The notes under the pieces were generated by a model. The model was given only the letters and a program-made list of their open reading frames with translations. It was not told the origin of the DNA and did no database searches. Source: Bacteroidales bacterium (GTDB lineage: Bacteria; Bacteroidota; Bacteroidia; Bacteroidales; P3). Taken from it: a stretch of DNA of 7,490 nucleotides. The translations under genes were made by a program, and so were the position numbers. Within the stretch, counting starts at the first letter, position 1, and each line of letters opens with the position of its first letter. The stretch lies in NCBI GenBank assembly GCA_016281475.1, contig JAEEIS010000003.1:1-7490 (forward strand). The letters are read 5' to 3'. Below are positions 1 through 5,957 of this stretch, one piece after another.

Positions 1-348
1 AACCCCATTGCTGCTAAGGTCTCTATTGCCGCCCTGCAGGTGGTGAAGGATGAGCACCTGATGGAGAATGCCGACCGTCTTGGTAAGATTTTCCGCGAGG
101 AGATGAGCAACTTCAAGAGCCCCATGATTGAGAAGGTGCGCGGTAAGGGTCTCTTGAACGCCATCATCATCAAGCCCCACAACGGCAAGGAGGCTTGGGA
201 TGTCTGTTTGAAGATGCGCGACATGGGCGTGTTGGCCAAGCCCACCCACCAGCATATCATCCGCTTCGCTCCTCCGCTGGTCATCACCGAGGAGCAGCTA
301 CGTGAGGCCATGGAGCTCATCAAGAAGGCTATTGCCTCATTCGAATGA
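1..348 (+). CDS. rocD: Ornithine aminotransferase, C-terminal part (5' end outside window)
   Basis: The frame is open from base 1 and ends with TGA at 346-348, giving 115 C-terminal residues. They begin NPIAAKVSIAALQVV and contain the RGKGLLNAI stretch and the HIIRFAPPLVI segment near the end. These are typical of ornithine--oxo-acid transaminase, a class III PLP-dependent aminotransferase. The enzyme moves the delta-amino group of ornithine to 2-oxoglutarate, giving glutamate-5-semialdehyde and glutamate, and links arginine breakdown to proline and glutamate metabolism in the cytoplasm. The PLP-binding lysine lies upstream, outside the window, so only the small C-terminal domain is seen. The GTG at 40 is internal and not a start. 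A strong terminator follows 30 bp downstream. Other class III aminotransferases (for example acetylornithine aminotransferase) are related, but the wording fits RocD best. Confidence 0.88.
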   Translation, partial: NPIAAKVSIAALQVVKDEHLMENADRLGKIFREEMSNFKSPMIEKVRGKGLLNAIIIKPHNGKEAWDVCLKMRDMGVLAKPTHQHIIRFAPPLVITEEQLREAMELIKKAIASFE

Positions 349-378
349 TAATTGTTTTCATAGCTTTTAGTTTTTTGG

Positions 379-409
379 GGAGGGCATTGTGATGATACCC
401 TCCTTTTTT
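379..409 (+). terminator. Rho-independent terminator of rocD
   Basis: GGAGGG (379-384) pairs with CCCTCC (398-403). An inner CAT/ATG pairing extends the stem with a small bulge, and six T residues (404-409) follow. It sits 30 bp after the rocD stop. There is no T-tract on the other side, so it should act only on the + strand and not on the mannosidase transcript arriving from the right. Confidence 0.85.
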
Positions 410-496
410 ATTGAAAAGTGAAAGTTATTTCTTTGAAAGTGAATGGTGAAAACAATCGGGTGCGACAGCATCGAATGTCTCAGGCGACACGCTGGT

Positions 497-2572
497 TCAA
501 TTGTTATAGATGTCGTTGAGGCATTTGAGCTTTACCTTCACGCCCGAGAGGTCGGCATTCGGGTTGCGGGGAATAAAGGTGGCAGTGAGCGAGGCTCCTT
601 TGCCTAGGTCGAAATAGTTGTAGTCGAAATGGCCGTCCACATGGGGTTCGGTCTGCAGCATCACGTCGCGCATGAGGTTGTTGGCTTTCACGGTGACGGT
701 CAGTCGCCCTTTTCTGTCAAGATTTTGGCTGAGGTCGTAATTGGCCTTCTTAAGATGTAGCTTGCGGGGATAGGTCTTGTAGTAGTCCTCGTATTGTTTC
801 AGGTTCACGTCATTGCGGAATAGGTCGCGGGCGCGATAGTGCAGGGCCTTCCAGTTGCCATAGTAGTCGATGCTGCTCCACGATGCCACGGGCCAGCAGT
901 CGTCCAATTGCCAATAGAGGGTGCCCATGCAGTGGGGTTGTTGACGCAGGTGCTGGTAGATGCCGTAGCCCATGCCCCATGCCTGCAGCAGTTGGCTCAC
1001 ATAGCAGAAGTCTTCTAGCGACAGGCATTTGCTGTCCACGCCGTAGTACTTCATCATCGCCTTGTCGATTATCTCCAGTCCTCGACCATGCTTCTGGTGT
1101 TTCTTCATCGTGGGCGAGTCGATGGTGCGTTGCTCCTCGGGGCAGAATCGGCAGATGGTGCTGTAGTCGGGATAGCTTTGGAATCCGTATTCCGACATGA
1201 AACGGCCGGTCTTCTCCTGATACATCTCAAAGGGTTGCTCTCCCCACCATACTCCCCAGTAGTGGCTGTCGCTGTGGGTGATGCACTCGGGGTGGCCCCA
1301 GCCGTAGAGGGGCGACGTGGTGATGTAGGGTCGCTGTAGTGGGTCGTATTGTTTGACAGCCTGTGCCAATATGCCGTTCTCGCCGAAGAGGGTGTCGATG
1401 CCGTGCTGCAGGGTGGCAATTTGCTCGGGTGTCCACTGGTATTGCTGCTGCCAGCCCCAGTCTTCCCAGCCGTTCTTGACCTCGTTGTTGCCGCACCACA
1501 CCACCACACAGGGGTGTTGCGCGATGCGGCGCACCTGCTCTTCTGCCTCTATACGCACGTTATATAGAAACTCGTCGTCGCTAGGATAAAGGGCACAGCT
1601 GAAGTTGAAGTCCATCCACACCATCAGACCTAGCGAGTCGCACAGGTCGAAGAAGTAGTCAGGCTCGTAGATACCCCCGCCCCACACGCGCAGCATGTTG
1701 AAATTCGCCTCCTTTGCTGAGGTGAGCAGATAGCGGTAGCGCTCCTTCATGGCAGGTGTCAGGATGGGGAACGAGTGGCAGGGAATCCAGTTGGCGCCTT
1801 TGGCAAAGATGGGTTTGCCGTTCTTGTAGAAGGTGAACGACTGCCCGATAGAGTCTTGTTCTTGTCGCAATTCCACATTCCACGATTTGGGTTTCGGCAA
1901 CGGCTCTTCGTCCCGTTTCCCGTTGTATCGTTCTATCCTTGCCGAGCCGAGTATGCCTACGGTGCTCAGTTTCGGGCCCCAGTCCCATCCCAGCATATAG
2001 GGTGCGGTGCGCTGCATCGCGCGGTGGTCGGGCAGGTCGTACTCCATGTCGGGTGGCATGACTACAAAATATTTTTCGTTGTTGAGCTCTATGGGATAGA
2101 ATGTTATCTCCAGTGTGGCGCTGTCGTCCATATCGGGCAGCATGCCCGCCTCCATCAGTACATCGAACAGGCATGTGCGGTACTCGCGGAACATATTGTC
2201 GCACTTCATGACTTTCTGTCGGAAATGTCCGTCGGTCGAATTGCCTTCCAGCACCACCTCGCAGGGTGTCACACCCTGCAGCACCAGCTCGCAATGCTCG
2301 AAACCCGTCCACATGTCGCGAGTGATAGTGGTGCGGTATTTCCATGAGCATTCGCCCACCCACTGCACCGAGTCCTCGTTGGTGCCATAGAATGGGTCGG
2401 GGATAATGCCTTGGGCCATCAGGTCGGTGTGTATGCAGCCAGGCACGGTGGCAGGCAGCCACTGGTCGTTGTATTCAAACTGCCAGTCGGCCAGCTCTAT
2501 GGTTTCAAGGTCTCTGCTGCAGCCTGTCAGCAGTAGGGCTGCAACAATGCATAATAGTATATCCTTTCTCAT
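497..2572 (-). CDS. Lipoprotein GH2 beta-mannosidase, compact form lacking two beta-sandwich domains
   Basis: This is a 691-residue exo-beta-mannosidase (glycoside hydrolase family 2), which removes terminal beta-mannose from mannan or N-glycan fragments. A lipobox, LLTGC with Cys18, predicts a periplasmic or outer-membrane lipoprotein. Visible in order: the sugar-binding N-terminal domain (about 25-215, with WDWGPK at 196-201), the TIM-barrel (about 245-590), and a C-terminal Ig-like domain (about 605-688, with FDYNYFDL). The acid/base is Glu364 in GNNE and the nucleophile is Glu461 in SEYGFQSYP. As I recall, full-length relatives such as Bacteroides thetaiotaomicron BtMan2A have about 860 residues with these glutamates near 462 and 555. 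Here about 98 residues are missing between WDWGPK and the barrel, and about 80 between the barrel and the last domain. The frame is intact, so this is not simple decay. It lies 36 bp downstream of the DUF486 gene on the same strand, probably cotranscribed. Confidence 0.88.
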   Translation of the reverse strand: MRKDILLCIVAALLLTGCSRDLETIELADWQFEYNDQWLPATVPGCIHTDLMAQGIIPDPFYGTNEDSVQWVGECSWKYRTTITRDMWTGFEHCELVLQGVTPCEVVLEGNSTDGHFRQKVMKCDNMFREYRTCLFDVLMEAGMLPDMDDSATLEITFYPIELNNEKYFVVMPPDMEYDLPDHRAMQRTAPYMLGWDWGPKLSTVGILGSARIERYNGKRDEEPLPKPKSWNVELRQEQDSIGQSFTFYKNGKPIFAKGANWIPCHSFPILTPAMKERYRYLLTSAKEANFNMLRVWGGGIYEPDYFFDLCDSLGLMVWMDFNFSCALYPSDDEFLYNVRIEAEEQVRRIAQHPCVVVWCGNNEVKNGWEDWGWQQQYQWTPEQIATLQHGIDTLFGENGILAQAVKQYDPLQRPYITTSPLYGWGHPECITHSDSHYWGVWWGEQPFEMYQEKTGRFMSEYGFQSYPDYSTICRFCPEEQRTIDSPTMKKHQKHGRGLEIIDKAMMKYYGVDSKCLSLEDFCYVSQLLQAWGMGYGIYQHLRQQPHCMGTLYWQLDDCWPVASWSSIDYYGNWKALHYRARDLFRNDVNLKQYEDYYKTYPRKLHLKKANYDLSQNLDRKGRLTVTVKANNLMRDVMLQTEPHVDGHFDYNYFDLGKGASLTATFIPRNPNADLSGVKVKLKCLNDIYNN

Positions 2573-2608
2573 ATCTAATTCATATTGATTGCCTGCGGAG
2601 GTTCTCCG

Positions 2609-2986
2609 CTATTCGGTCTTCATAAATGCAAAAAACACGGCTAGGATGATGCATCCGAATGCCACCAAATGGTTCCAGCGGATAGGCTCGCCCTTGAACA
2701 CCAATGCCACGATGAGCGTGAACACCGTCAGCGACACCCCCTCCTGTATTATCTTCAGCTGCATCAGCGAGAAAGGGCCGCCCGTTATCTGCGAGCCAAC
2801 TCGGTTGGCGGGTATCATAAAGCAGTATTCAAACAATGCCATGCCCCACGACAGCAGAATGATGGCTATCAGCGGCCAGTCGGTAATCAGTTTCATCTGC
2901 TGCAATTTCAGGTTGCCGTACCAGGCAAACGTCATAAAGACATTCGAGCAGATAAGCATCAATACGGTTAATAATCCTCGAGACAT
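2609..2986 (-). CDS. DUF486 family small membrane protein (DMT superfamily)
   Basis: A 125-residue protein with four hydrophobic segments at about 4-22, 38-56, 78-97 and 104-122. It carries the family wording MTFAWYGNLK, SWGMALFEYC, PANRVGS and LKIIQE, which matches DUF486, a four-helix group placed in the drug/metabolite transporter superfamily. Its length is normal for the family, and relatives probably act as dimers. The substrate is unknown and should not be guessed. The ATG at 2984-2986 is chosen because it gives the usual family N-terminus. Just upstream on the minus strand lies an AT-rich run of four ATTGAAA-like units rather than a Shine-Dalgarno, as is common in Bacteroidota. cinA ends 109 bp upstream and the mannosidase starts 36 bp downstream, all on the minus strand, so a shared transcript is plausible. 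Confidence 0.85.
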   Translation of the reverse strand: MSRGLLTVLMLICSNVFMTFAWYGNLKLQQMKLITDWPLIAIILLSWGMALFEYCFMIPANRVGSQITGGPFSLMQLKIIQEGVSLTVFTLIVALVFKGEPIRWNHLVAFGCIILAVFFAFMKTE

Positions 2987-2992
2987 TAATAA

Positions 2993-3020
2993 ATTGAAAA
3001 TTGAAAGTTGAAAATTGAAA
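2993..3020. repeat. Four tandem 7-bp units (ATTGAAA type) upstream of the DUF486 gene
   Basis: The units are ATTGAAA, ATTGAAA, GTTGAAA and ATTGAAA in direct tandem, ending 6 bp from the DUF486 start codon. Short AT-rich 7-bp repeats like this recur in Bacteroidales intergenic DNA. A second set with a different unit lies at 5557-5584 in front of another promoter. The arrangement is seen directly. A role as an UP-element-like or leader sequence is inference. Confidence 0.6.
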
Positions 3021-3048
3021 TCATTTAGCCATCATTCGCGTCAGCCGT

Positions 3049-3078
3049 CCCCTCTTTAGAGGGGTGCCACGTCAGTGG
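3049..3078. repeat. Intergenic double-hairpin element
   Basis: CCCCTCT/AGAGGGG (3049-3064) forms a near-perfect 7-bp palindrome. It is followed by CCAC-GTCA-GTGG (3067-3078). The GC-rich block stands out against AT-rich flanks between cinA and the DUF486 gene. It resembles the dispersed palindromic (REP-like) sequences common in Bacteroidales intergenic regions. No T-tract follows on the minus strand, so it is not a classical terminator for cinA, though it could stabilise or punctuate that mRNA. Confidence 0.55.
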
Positions 3079-3095
3079 TGGGGTATGTTTACTAT

Positions 3096-4385
3096 TTAGC
3101 TTTTACTTTTAACTTTCCTTATAAGTTCTCCCCACACGGCGTTGCAGGTCCTTTCGATGGTTTGGGCCCTGCGGTCGCCGAATTTCAAGTGCTTGGCGGT
3201 CACTCCGTCAGGACCTGCCACAGCTATCCACACCGTGCCGACAGGCTTTTCGGGGGTGCCGCCTCCTGGGCCCGCAATGCCTGTCGTCGCTACGGCGTAG
3301 TCGGCACCCAGACGCTCGCGTGCTCCCGCAGCCATCTCGCGCACGGTCTCTTCGCTCACAGCCCCGTGAGCCATGAGGGTCTCGTGTCGCACACCCAGGG
3401 CGCATTCCTTCACTTCGTTGCTGTACGCCACCACGCCGCCACGGAAGTATTTCGAAGCACCTGCCATGGCAGTCAACTGGTGTGCCAGAGTGCCGCCCGT
3501 GCAGCTCTCGGTGGTGGCAAGGGTCTTGCCCGCCTTCTTCATGGTATATGCCACCAGTTCTGGCAAGGTCTCCAAATCCTCACCTACTATATATTCTCCC
3601 GCAATGGTGTAGAGGCTCTTCACCGCGTCGGCAATCTGTTGTTCCAACAAGGGGCGCTCGTCGTGTCCGCCACGGGCGGTCAGCCTCAGTTTCAGCATCC
3701 CCGCCTGGGGCAGGTATGCCAGCCTTATGCTCTTAGGCAGCGATAGCTCCCACGGCTCAATCAGGTCGCTCAGGAACGACTCGCCGATGCCCTGCACCAG
3801 TATGTTCTTGTTCACAATCTGGTCGGTGCGGAAATGCTTCTGCAGGCGTGGGATAACCTCCGTCTCCATCAGGTTCACCATCTCAAACGGCACCCCAGGC
3901 AACGACACTAAGACCTTTCCGCTCATCGATAGTGGTGGGTCACCCTTTATTGTCAGCGGGGACTCGCCGTACCACATGCAGGGGGCTGTGCCCAGCACGT
4001 TGTTAATCATCGTGCAGCAGCGTGGCACCCACGCCTGCTGGCGGTTGGTGGGGGTCAGCTCGTAGCCCCGCGAGTCGAAGATGCGCTTGATGTTTGCCAG
4101 CGCCTCCTCGTTCTCATACAGCTCGCTGTCGAACAGCTCGCACAGCGTCCGTTTTGTGATGTCGTCCTTTGTCGGTCCCAGCCCACCGGTCATCAGCACC
4201 ACGTCGCTCCGTTCCAAGCAGTGGAGGAGGTACGATTTGATGTCGTCAGCGTTGTCGCCTATCACGTATGTGCCACAAACGTCGATGCCTGCCGCCACCA
4301 ACATCTGTGCCATGCGGCTGGCGTTCGTGTTGACAACCTGTCCGATAAGCAGCTCATCGCCTATGTTAAGTATCGTTGCTTTCAT
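3096..4385 (-). CDS. cinA: CinA-family protein with nicotinamide-nucleotide amidase domain
   Basis: A 429-residue cytoplasmic protein with two domains. The N-terminal molybdopterin-binding-like (COG1058) domain spans about 1-170, with NIGDELLIGQVVNTN at 7-21 and TGGLGPTKDD at 66-75. The C-terminal PncC-type domain spans about 270-425, with ESCTGG at 293-298 (Ser294 is the likely catalytic serine), GGVVAYSNEVK and TTGIAGPGGGTP. PncC converts NMN to nicotinate mononucleotide in pyridine-nucleotide salvage; the N-terminal domain of some CinA proteins hydrolyses ADP-ribose. The protein is about 14 residues longer than usual, and the excess lies between MWY and GKVLVSLPGVPFEM (about 139-156), where relatives have a short turn. 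The C-terminal tail KVKSKS is encoded by an A-rich repeat-like run. A promoter -7 box ends only 4 bp before the ATG, so the mRNA is probably leaderless or nearly so. Confidence 0.93.
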   Translation of the reverse strand: MKATILNIGDELLIGQVVNTNASRMAQMLVAAGIDVCGTYVIGDNADDIKSYLLHCLERSDVVLMTGGLGPTKDDITKRTLCELFDSELYENEEALANIKRIFDSRGYELTPTNRQQAWVPRCCTMINNVLGTAPCMWYGESPLTIKGDPPLSMSGKVLVSLPGVPFEMVNLMETEVIPRLQKHFRTDQIVNKNILVQGIGESFLSDLIEPWELSLPKSIRLAYLPQAGMLKLRLTARGGHDERPLLEQQIADAVKSLYTIAGEYIVGEDLETLPELVAYTMKKAGKTLATTESCTGGTLAHQLTAMAGASKYFRGGVVAYSNEVKECALGVRHETLMAHGAVSEETVREMAAGARERLGADYAVATTGIAGPGGGTPEKPVGTVWIAVAGPDGVTAKHLKFGDRRAQTIERTCNAVWGELIRKVKSKS

Positions 4386-4389
4386 GCTG

Positions 4390-4397
4390 CAAAAATA
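4390..4397 (-). promoter_or_regulatory. cinA promoter -7 box (TATTTTTG)
   Basis: Read on the minus strand this is TATTTTTG, an exact match to the Bacteroidota -7 consensus TAnnTTTG. Only four bases (cagc) separate it from the cinA ATG, which places the transcription start at or within a few bases of the start codon. It is one arm of an 11-bp inverted repeat (4388-4398 with 4429-4439). Confidence 0.65.
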
Positions 4398-4429
4398 CGA
4401 AATTTTCTTCTCATGTCGGAAAAAAGTTG

Positions 4430-4437
4430 TATTTTTG
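4430..4437 (+). promoter_or_regulatory. mntA-hepT promoter -7 box (TATTTTTG)
   Basis: TATTTTTG matches TAnnTTTG on the + strand. It predicts a start near 4442-4444 and a leader of about 15 bases that contains an AAGGAG Shine-Dalgarno (4446-4451), 7 bases before the ATG at 4459. The box is the mirror arm of the cinA promoter. The shared 40-bp core could let one protein control both directions, for example the toxin-antitoxin complex, although that is inference. Confidence 0.65.
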
Positions 4438-4458
4438 CAAATTGAAAGGAGTATAACT

Positions 4459-4755
4459 ATGGACAGTCAACTGGTCAAACAGATAGGTGCTTACTTCGCC
4501 ACGCAGCCGGTACAGCGGGCGTGGTTGTTTGGCTCATACGCCCGAGGCGAACAGCGCGAGGATAGCGACATAGACATTCTTGTGGCTTTCGACCCTAATG
4601 TAGGGCTGTTCAAGTATGCCGCCATTTATACCGACCTCAAAGAACTGCTTGGTCGCGAGGTGGATCTTGTGCAGGAAGGGGCATTGAAGCCCTACGCCGC
4701 AGCCACAGCCGACCGTGACAAAATATTAATCTATGAGAGACCCACGTCGCGATAA
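4459..4755 (+). CDS. mntA: MNT-domain nucleotidyltransferase, antitoxin of a HepT-MntA type system
   Basis: A 98-residue minimal nucleotidyltransferase. G25-S26, ten residues, then D37-I-D39 exactly fit the GSX10DXD signature, and a third acidic residue, D69 in EVDLV, completes the usual metal triad. In characterised HepT-MntA pairs (established for Shewanella and Aphanizomenon homologues) this enzyme adds AMP to a tyrosine of the HEPN RNase and so silences it. The ATG at 4459 is chosen for its AAGGAG Shine-Dalgarno at 4446-4451 and a promoter just upstream. The reading frame continues upstream to 4081, but that part is antisense to cinA. The stop overlaps the next gene by 23 bp in another frame, which points to translational coupling. 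An alternative is a related MNT-HEPN pair of unknown substrate. Confidence 0.85.
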   Translation: MDSQLVKQIGAYFATQPVQRAWLFGSYARGEQREDSDIDILVAFDPNVGLFKYAAIYTDLKELLGREVDLVQEGALKPYAAATADRDKILIYERPTSR

Positions 4756-5074
4756 AGACCTGCTTGGCAATATGGTCGAGGCTATTGATTATGCTCTTGC
4801 GTTTGCCAAGGGATATGATTACAATACCTTTTTGGCCGACAAGAAAACCTATTTTGCGGTAGTGAAAAACATGGAAATAGTTGGGGAGGCCGCATATCAA
4901 CTCACCAATGAATTCCGTGACAGCCACCCTGCGACACCATGGAAAGTCATCATCAACATGCGACATATTTTGGTACATGGCTATGCCGACATCATCCCCT
5001 CTGTGTTGTGGCAGACATTGACCGAAGATTTAGAGCCTTTAAAAGCGCAATTACAATCATACATAAATGAATAA
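4733..5074 (+). CDS. hepT: HEPN-domain (DUF86) RNase toxin, HepT type
   Basis: A 113-residue all-helical HEPN protein. R77-HILV-H82-G-Y84 in helix 4 matches the RX4HXY active site of HepT-type ribonucleases; Tyr84 is the position AMPylated by MntA in studied homologues. Other family wording is NMEIVGEAAYQL (46-57) and W70KVIINMRH. The ATG at 4733 lies inside mntA, in the +1 frame relative to it, with no separate Shine-Dalgarno needed if coupled. All key residues are present, so the toxin should be active when not modified. Pairs of this kind are reported as toxin-antitoxin modules, with a role in defence or plasmid maintenance often proposed. The stop is 42 bp before the target duplication of a MITE-like element. 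Confidence 0.87.
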   Translation: MRDPRRDKDLLGNMVEAIDYALAFAKGYDYNTFLADKKTYFAVVKNMEIVGEAAYQLTNEFRDSHPATPWKVIINMRHILVHGYADIIPSVLWQTLTEDLEPLKAQLQSYINE

Positions 5075-5116
5075 CATGACAGAATAGAACATAATAAATA
5101 TACTTTGAGATAACGT

Positions 5117-5304
5117 TTTCGTAAGGCTCTAGTTTAAAATATGACTGATTTTTTACAGCCTCGAAGAGGCTGAATCTCAATAACACCGTACAAGCGTAGC
5201 GCAGTGCGGTGACAGAAAAAACTCACTCCTAGCGTCCTAAAGGGACGCGACATTGAGACTATATGGCAAAAATCAGTCATATGTTTTACTAGAGCGTTTC
5301 GTAA
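5117..5304. mobile_element. MITE-like element with 8-bp target duplication
   Basis: TTTCGTAA occurs exactly at 5117-5124 and 5297-5304 and brackets a 172-bp element (5125-5296). The element's ends are 28-bp inverted repeats, 5126-5153 and 5268-5295, matching at 25 of 28 positions without gaps; each arm starts GCTCTAGT and ends ATGACTGATTTTT. The single outermost base differs (G left, C right). No credible ORF lies inside. The interior folds strongly: CAGCCTC-gaa-GAGGCTG (5156-5172), TCTCAAT/ATTGAGA (5175-5181 with 5252-5258) enclosing CACCGTAC/GTGCGGTG (5184-5211) and GCGTCC/GGACGC (5232-5248). This is the make-up of a non-autonomous transposable element. An 8-bp duplication and ends beginning GGCTCT would suit an ISL3-type transposase, but that family call is inference. 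A related end is found at 7353. Confidence 0.8.
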
Positions 5305-5488
5305 ACCGAGAGCAGAGGGTAAATCACAAAGTGTTTGCACTATGCCAAGGTAAGAAAACGTCACGAAGATAACCGCCGCCTATTGATAGGTATATTCCAT
5401 GCTAGTATTGTTGGCGGGGATTTTTTTCTTTCTATGTCGGGAGAAGTTGTCTTTTCCTTTTGAGAAGACACGAATTACTGTTAATCTG

Positions 5489-5517
5489 CCACGAATCATT
5501 TGGGAATTAATTCGTGG
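5489..5517. repeat. Inverted repeat CCACGAAT / ATTCGTGG
   Basis: Perfect 8-bp arms at 5489-5496 and 5510-5517 with a 13-base loop. A related CACGAATTA occurs just upstream at 5469-5477. CACGAATT-type strings recur in Bacteroidales intergenic DNA. No function is evident. Confidence 0.55.
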
Positions 5518-5556
5518 TAAATTGGTGATAATTAGTGTTCTATGGTTTCTTTTTGC

Positions 5557-5584
5557 ATTTTACATTTTACAATTCACAATTTTT
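5557..5584. repeat. Tandem 7-bp AT-rich units upstream of promoter
   Basis: ATTTTAC, ATTTTAC, AATTCAC and AATTTTT follow each other directly, ending 3 bp before the -7 box at 5588. The position suits an UP-like element, or the unit containing TTTTAC could stand in for a -33 box; this is inference. Confidence 0.5.
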
Positions 5585-5587
5585 TCG

Positions 5588-5595
5588 TATTTTTG
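5588..5595 (+). promoter_or_regulatory. ncRNA promoter -7 box (TATTTTTG)
   Basis: This is an exact TAnnTTTG match preceded by AT-rich 7-bp units. The predicted transcription start is about 5600-5602, immediately before a GC-rich 5' hairpin. No start codon with a credible frame follows, so the transcript is better explained as RNA only or as a long leader. Confidence 0.6.
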
Positions 5596-5601
5596 CACCG
5601 T

Positions 5602-5869
5602 CAAACACCCCGAAGCCCGCAAGGGTGAGGGGTGGGCGACAGGACATATAGATAAGACGTTGTAACGGCGTTTATCTGCGGCGTATAAGAATCTCGCAAG
5701 TTCATTAGGTCCCGCAATAACGCAATGTTCAATGTCCATGGTTGGGCATATAGTAGTCCTTACTATATACCGTCAGCGTGGGCTTCGGCATTGCTTATTC
5801 TGGACCAAGGGCAATGCGAGAGCCTTTATACGCGGGATAAGCAAAGTGGCAGATTCCCGCGCTCTTTTT
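5602..5869 (+). ncRNA. Candidate structured ncRNA, possibly 6S-like
   Basis: A promoter at 5588 and a hairpin-plus-T5 terminator at 5831-5869 bound a transcript of about 268 bases. The 5' hairpin is CACCCC/GGGGTG (5606-5634) with an inner CCC-GCAA-GGG tetraloop. A second hairpin is GATAA-ACG/CGT-TTATC (5651-5676). Then come nested long-range pairings that form a rod: GAATCT (5689-5694) with AGATTC (5851-5856), TCCCGC (5710-5715) with GCGGGA (5832-5837), GGGCT (5780-5784) with AGCCT (5821-5825) and GCATTGC (5788-5794) with GCAATGC (5811-5817). An ATATAGTA/TACTATAT hairpin (5748-5768) lies in the internal bubble. A closing stem, central bubble and long apical stem over about 168 bases resemble 6S RNA or the Bacteroidales-1 class. 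The identity is inference. It could instead be a regulatory leader of the cyclase-like gene. Confidence 0.5.
5831..5869 (+). terminator. Terminator of the candidate ncRNA, overlapping its closing stem
   Basis: CGCGGGA (5831-5837) pairs with TCCCGCG (5855-5861), followed by CTC and five T residues (5865-5869). The same GCGGGA can pair instead with TCCCGC at 5710-5715, so the RNA has two mutually exclusive folds. This could be a switch or simply competing structures. Confidence 0.6.
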
Positions 5870-5957
5870 ATATGCTCCCCTCAACACAATTATCACTCCA
5901 ACGTCAAGGGAATCGCGCTGGGAAGAAGTTGCGCCCGACACGGATTAGGGTGGCTGT

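Larger units (their letters stand above)
5305..5587. other. AT-rich intergenic stretch with no supported gene
   Basis: Nothing between the MITE and the ncRNA promoter reads as a gene. It contains a small palindrome CCTAT-TG-ATAGG (5379-5390). There is also a weak CCGCC/GGCGG pairing before a T-rich run near 5435-5450. Lastly it holds the inverted repeat at 5489-5517 and the 7-bp tandem units at 5557-5584. An 88-codon frame starting at 5399 crosses the repeat, the promoter and the start of the ncRNA and is not credible. Confidence 0.6.

Noticed and set aside
1105..1509. Several frames opposite or shifted within the mannosidase
   Set aside because: They have biased, low-complexity translations and no start signals. 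The GH2 frame with catalytic motifs explains the DNA.
4081..4458. N-terminal extension of the nucleotidyltransferase reading frame
   Set aside because: It is antisense to cinA. The ATG at 4459 has a good Shine-Dalgarno and promoter, and gives the normal length for the family.
5113..5361. Outer inverted repeat ACGTTTTC (5113-5120) with GAAAACGT (5354-5361)
   Set aside because: Only 8 bp match and the flanks do not extend it. The 28-bp repeats with an exact target duplication define the element better.
5134..5364. Minus-strand 76-codon frame over the MITE
   Set aside because: It spans the inverted repeats and hairpins of the element and both sides of its boundary, with no protein-like features.
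5399..5665. 88-codon frame with hydrophobic stretches
   Set aside because: It runs through an inverted repeat, tandem AT units, a promoter box and the ncRNA 5' hairpin. The hydrophobicity follows from the T-rich DNA.
5602..5869. tmRNA, RNase P RNA or SRP RNA identity for the structured transcript
   Set aside because: No tRNA-like 3' end or tag frame, no RNase P signature strings, and no SRP tetraloop domain could be seen.
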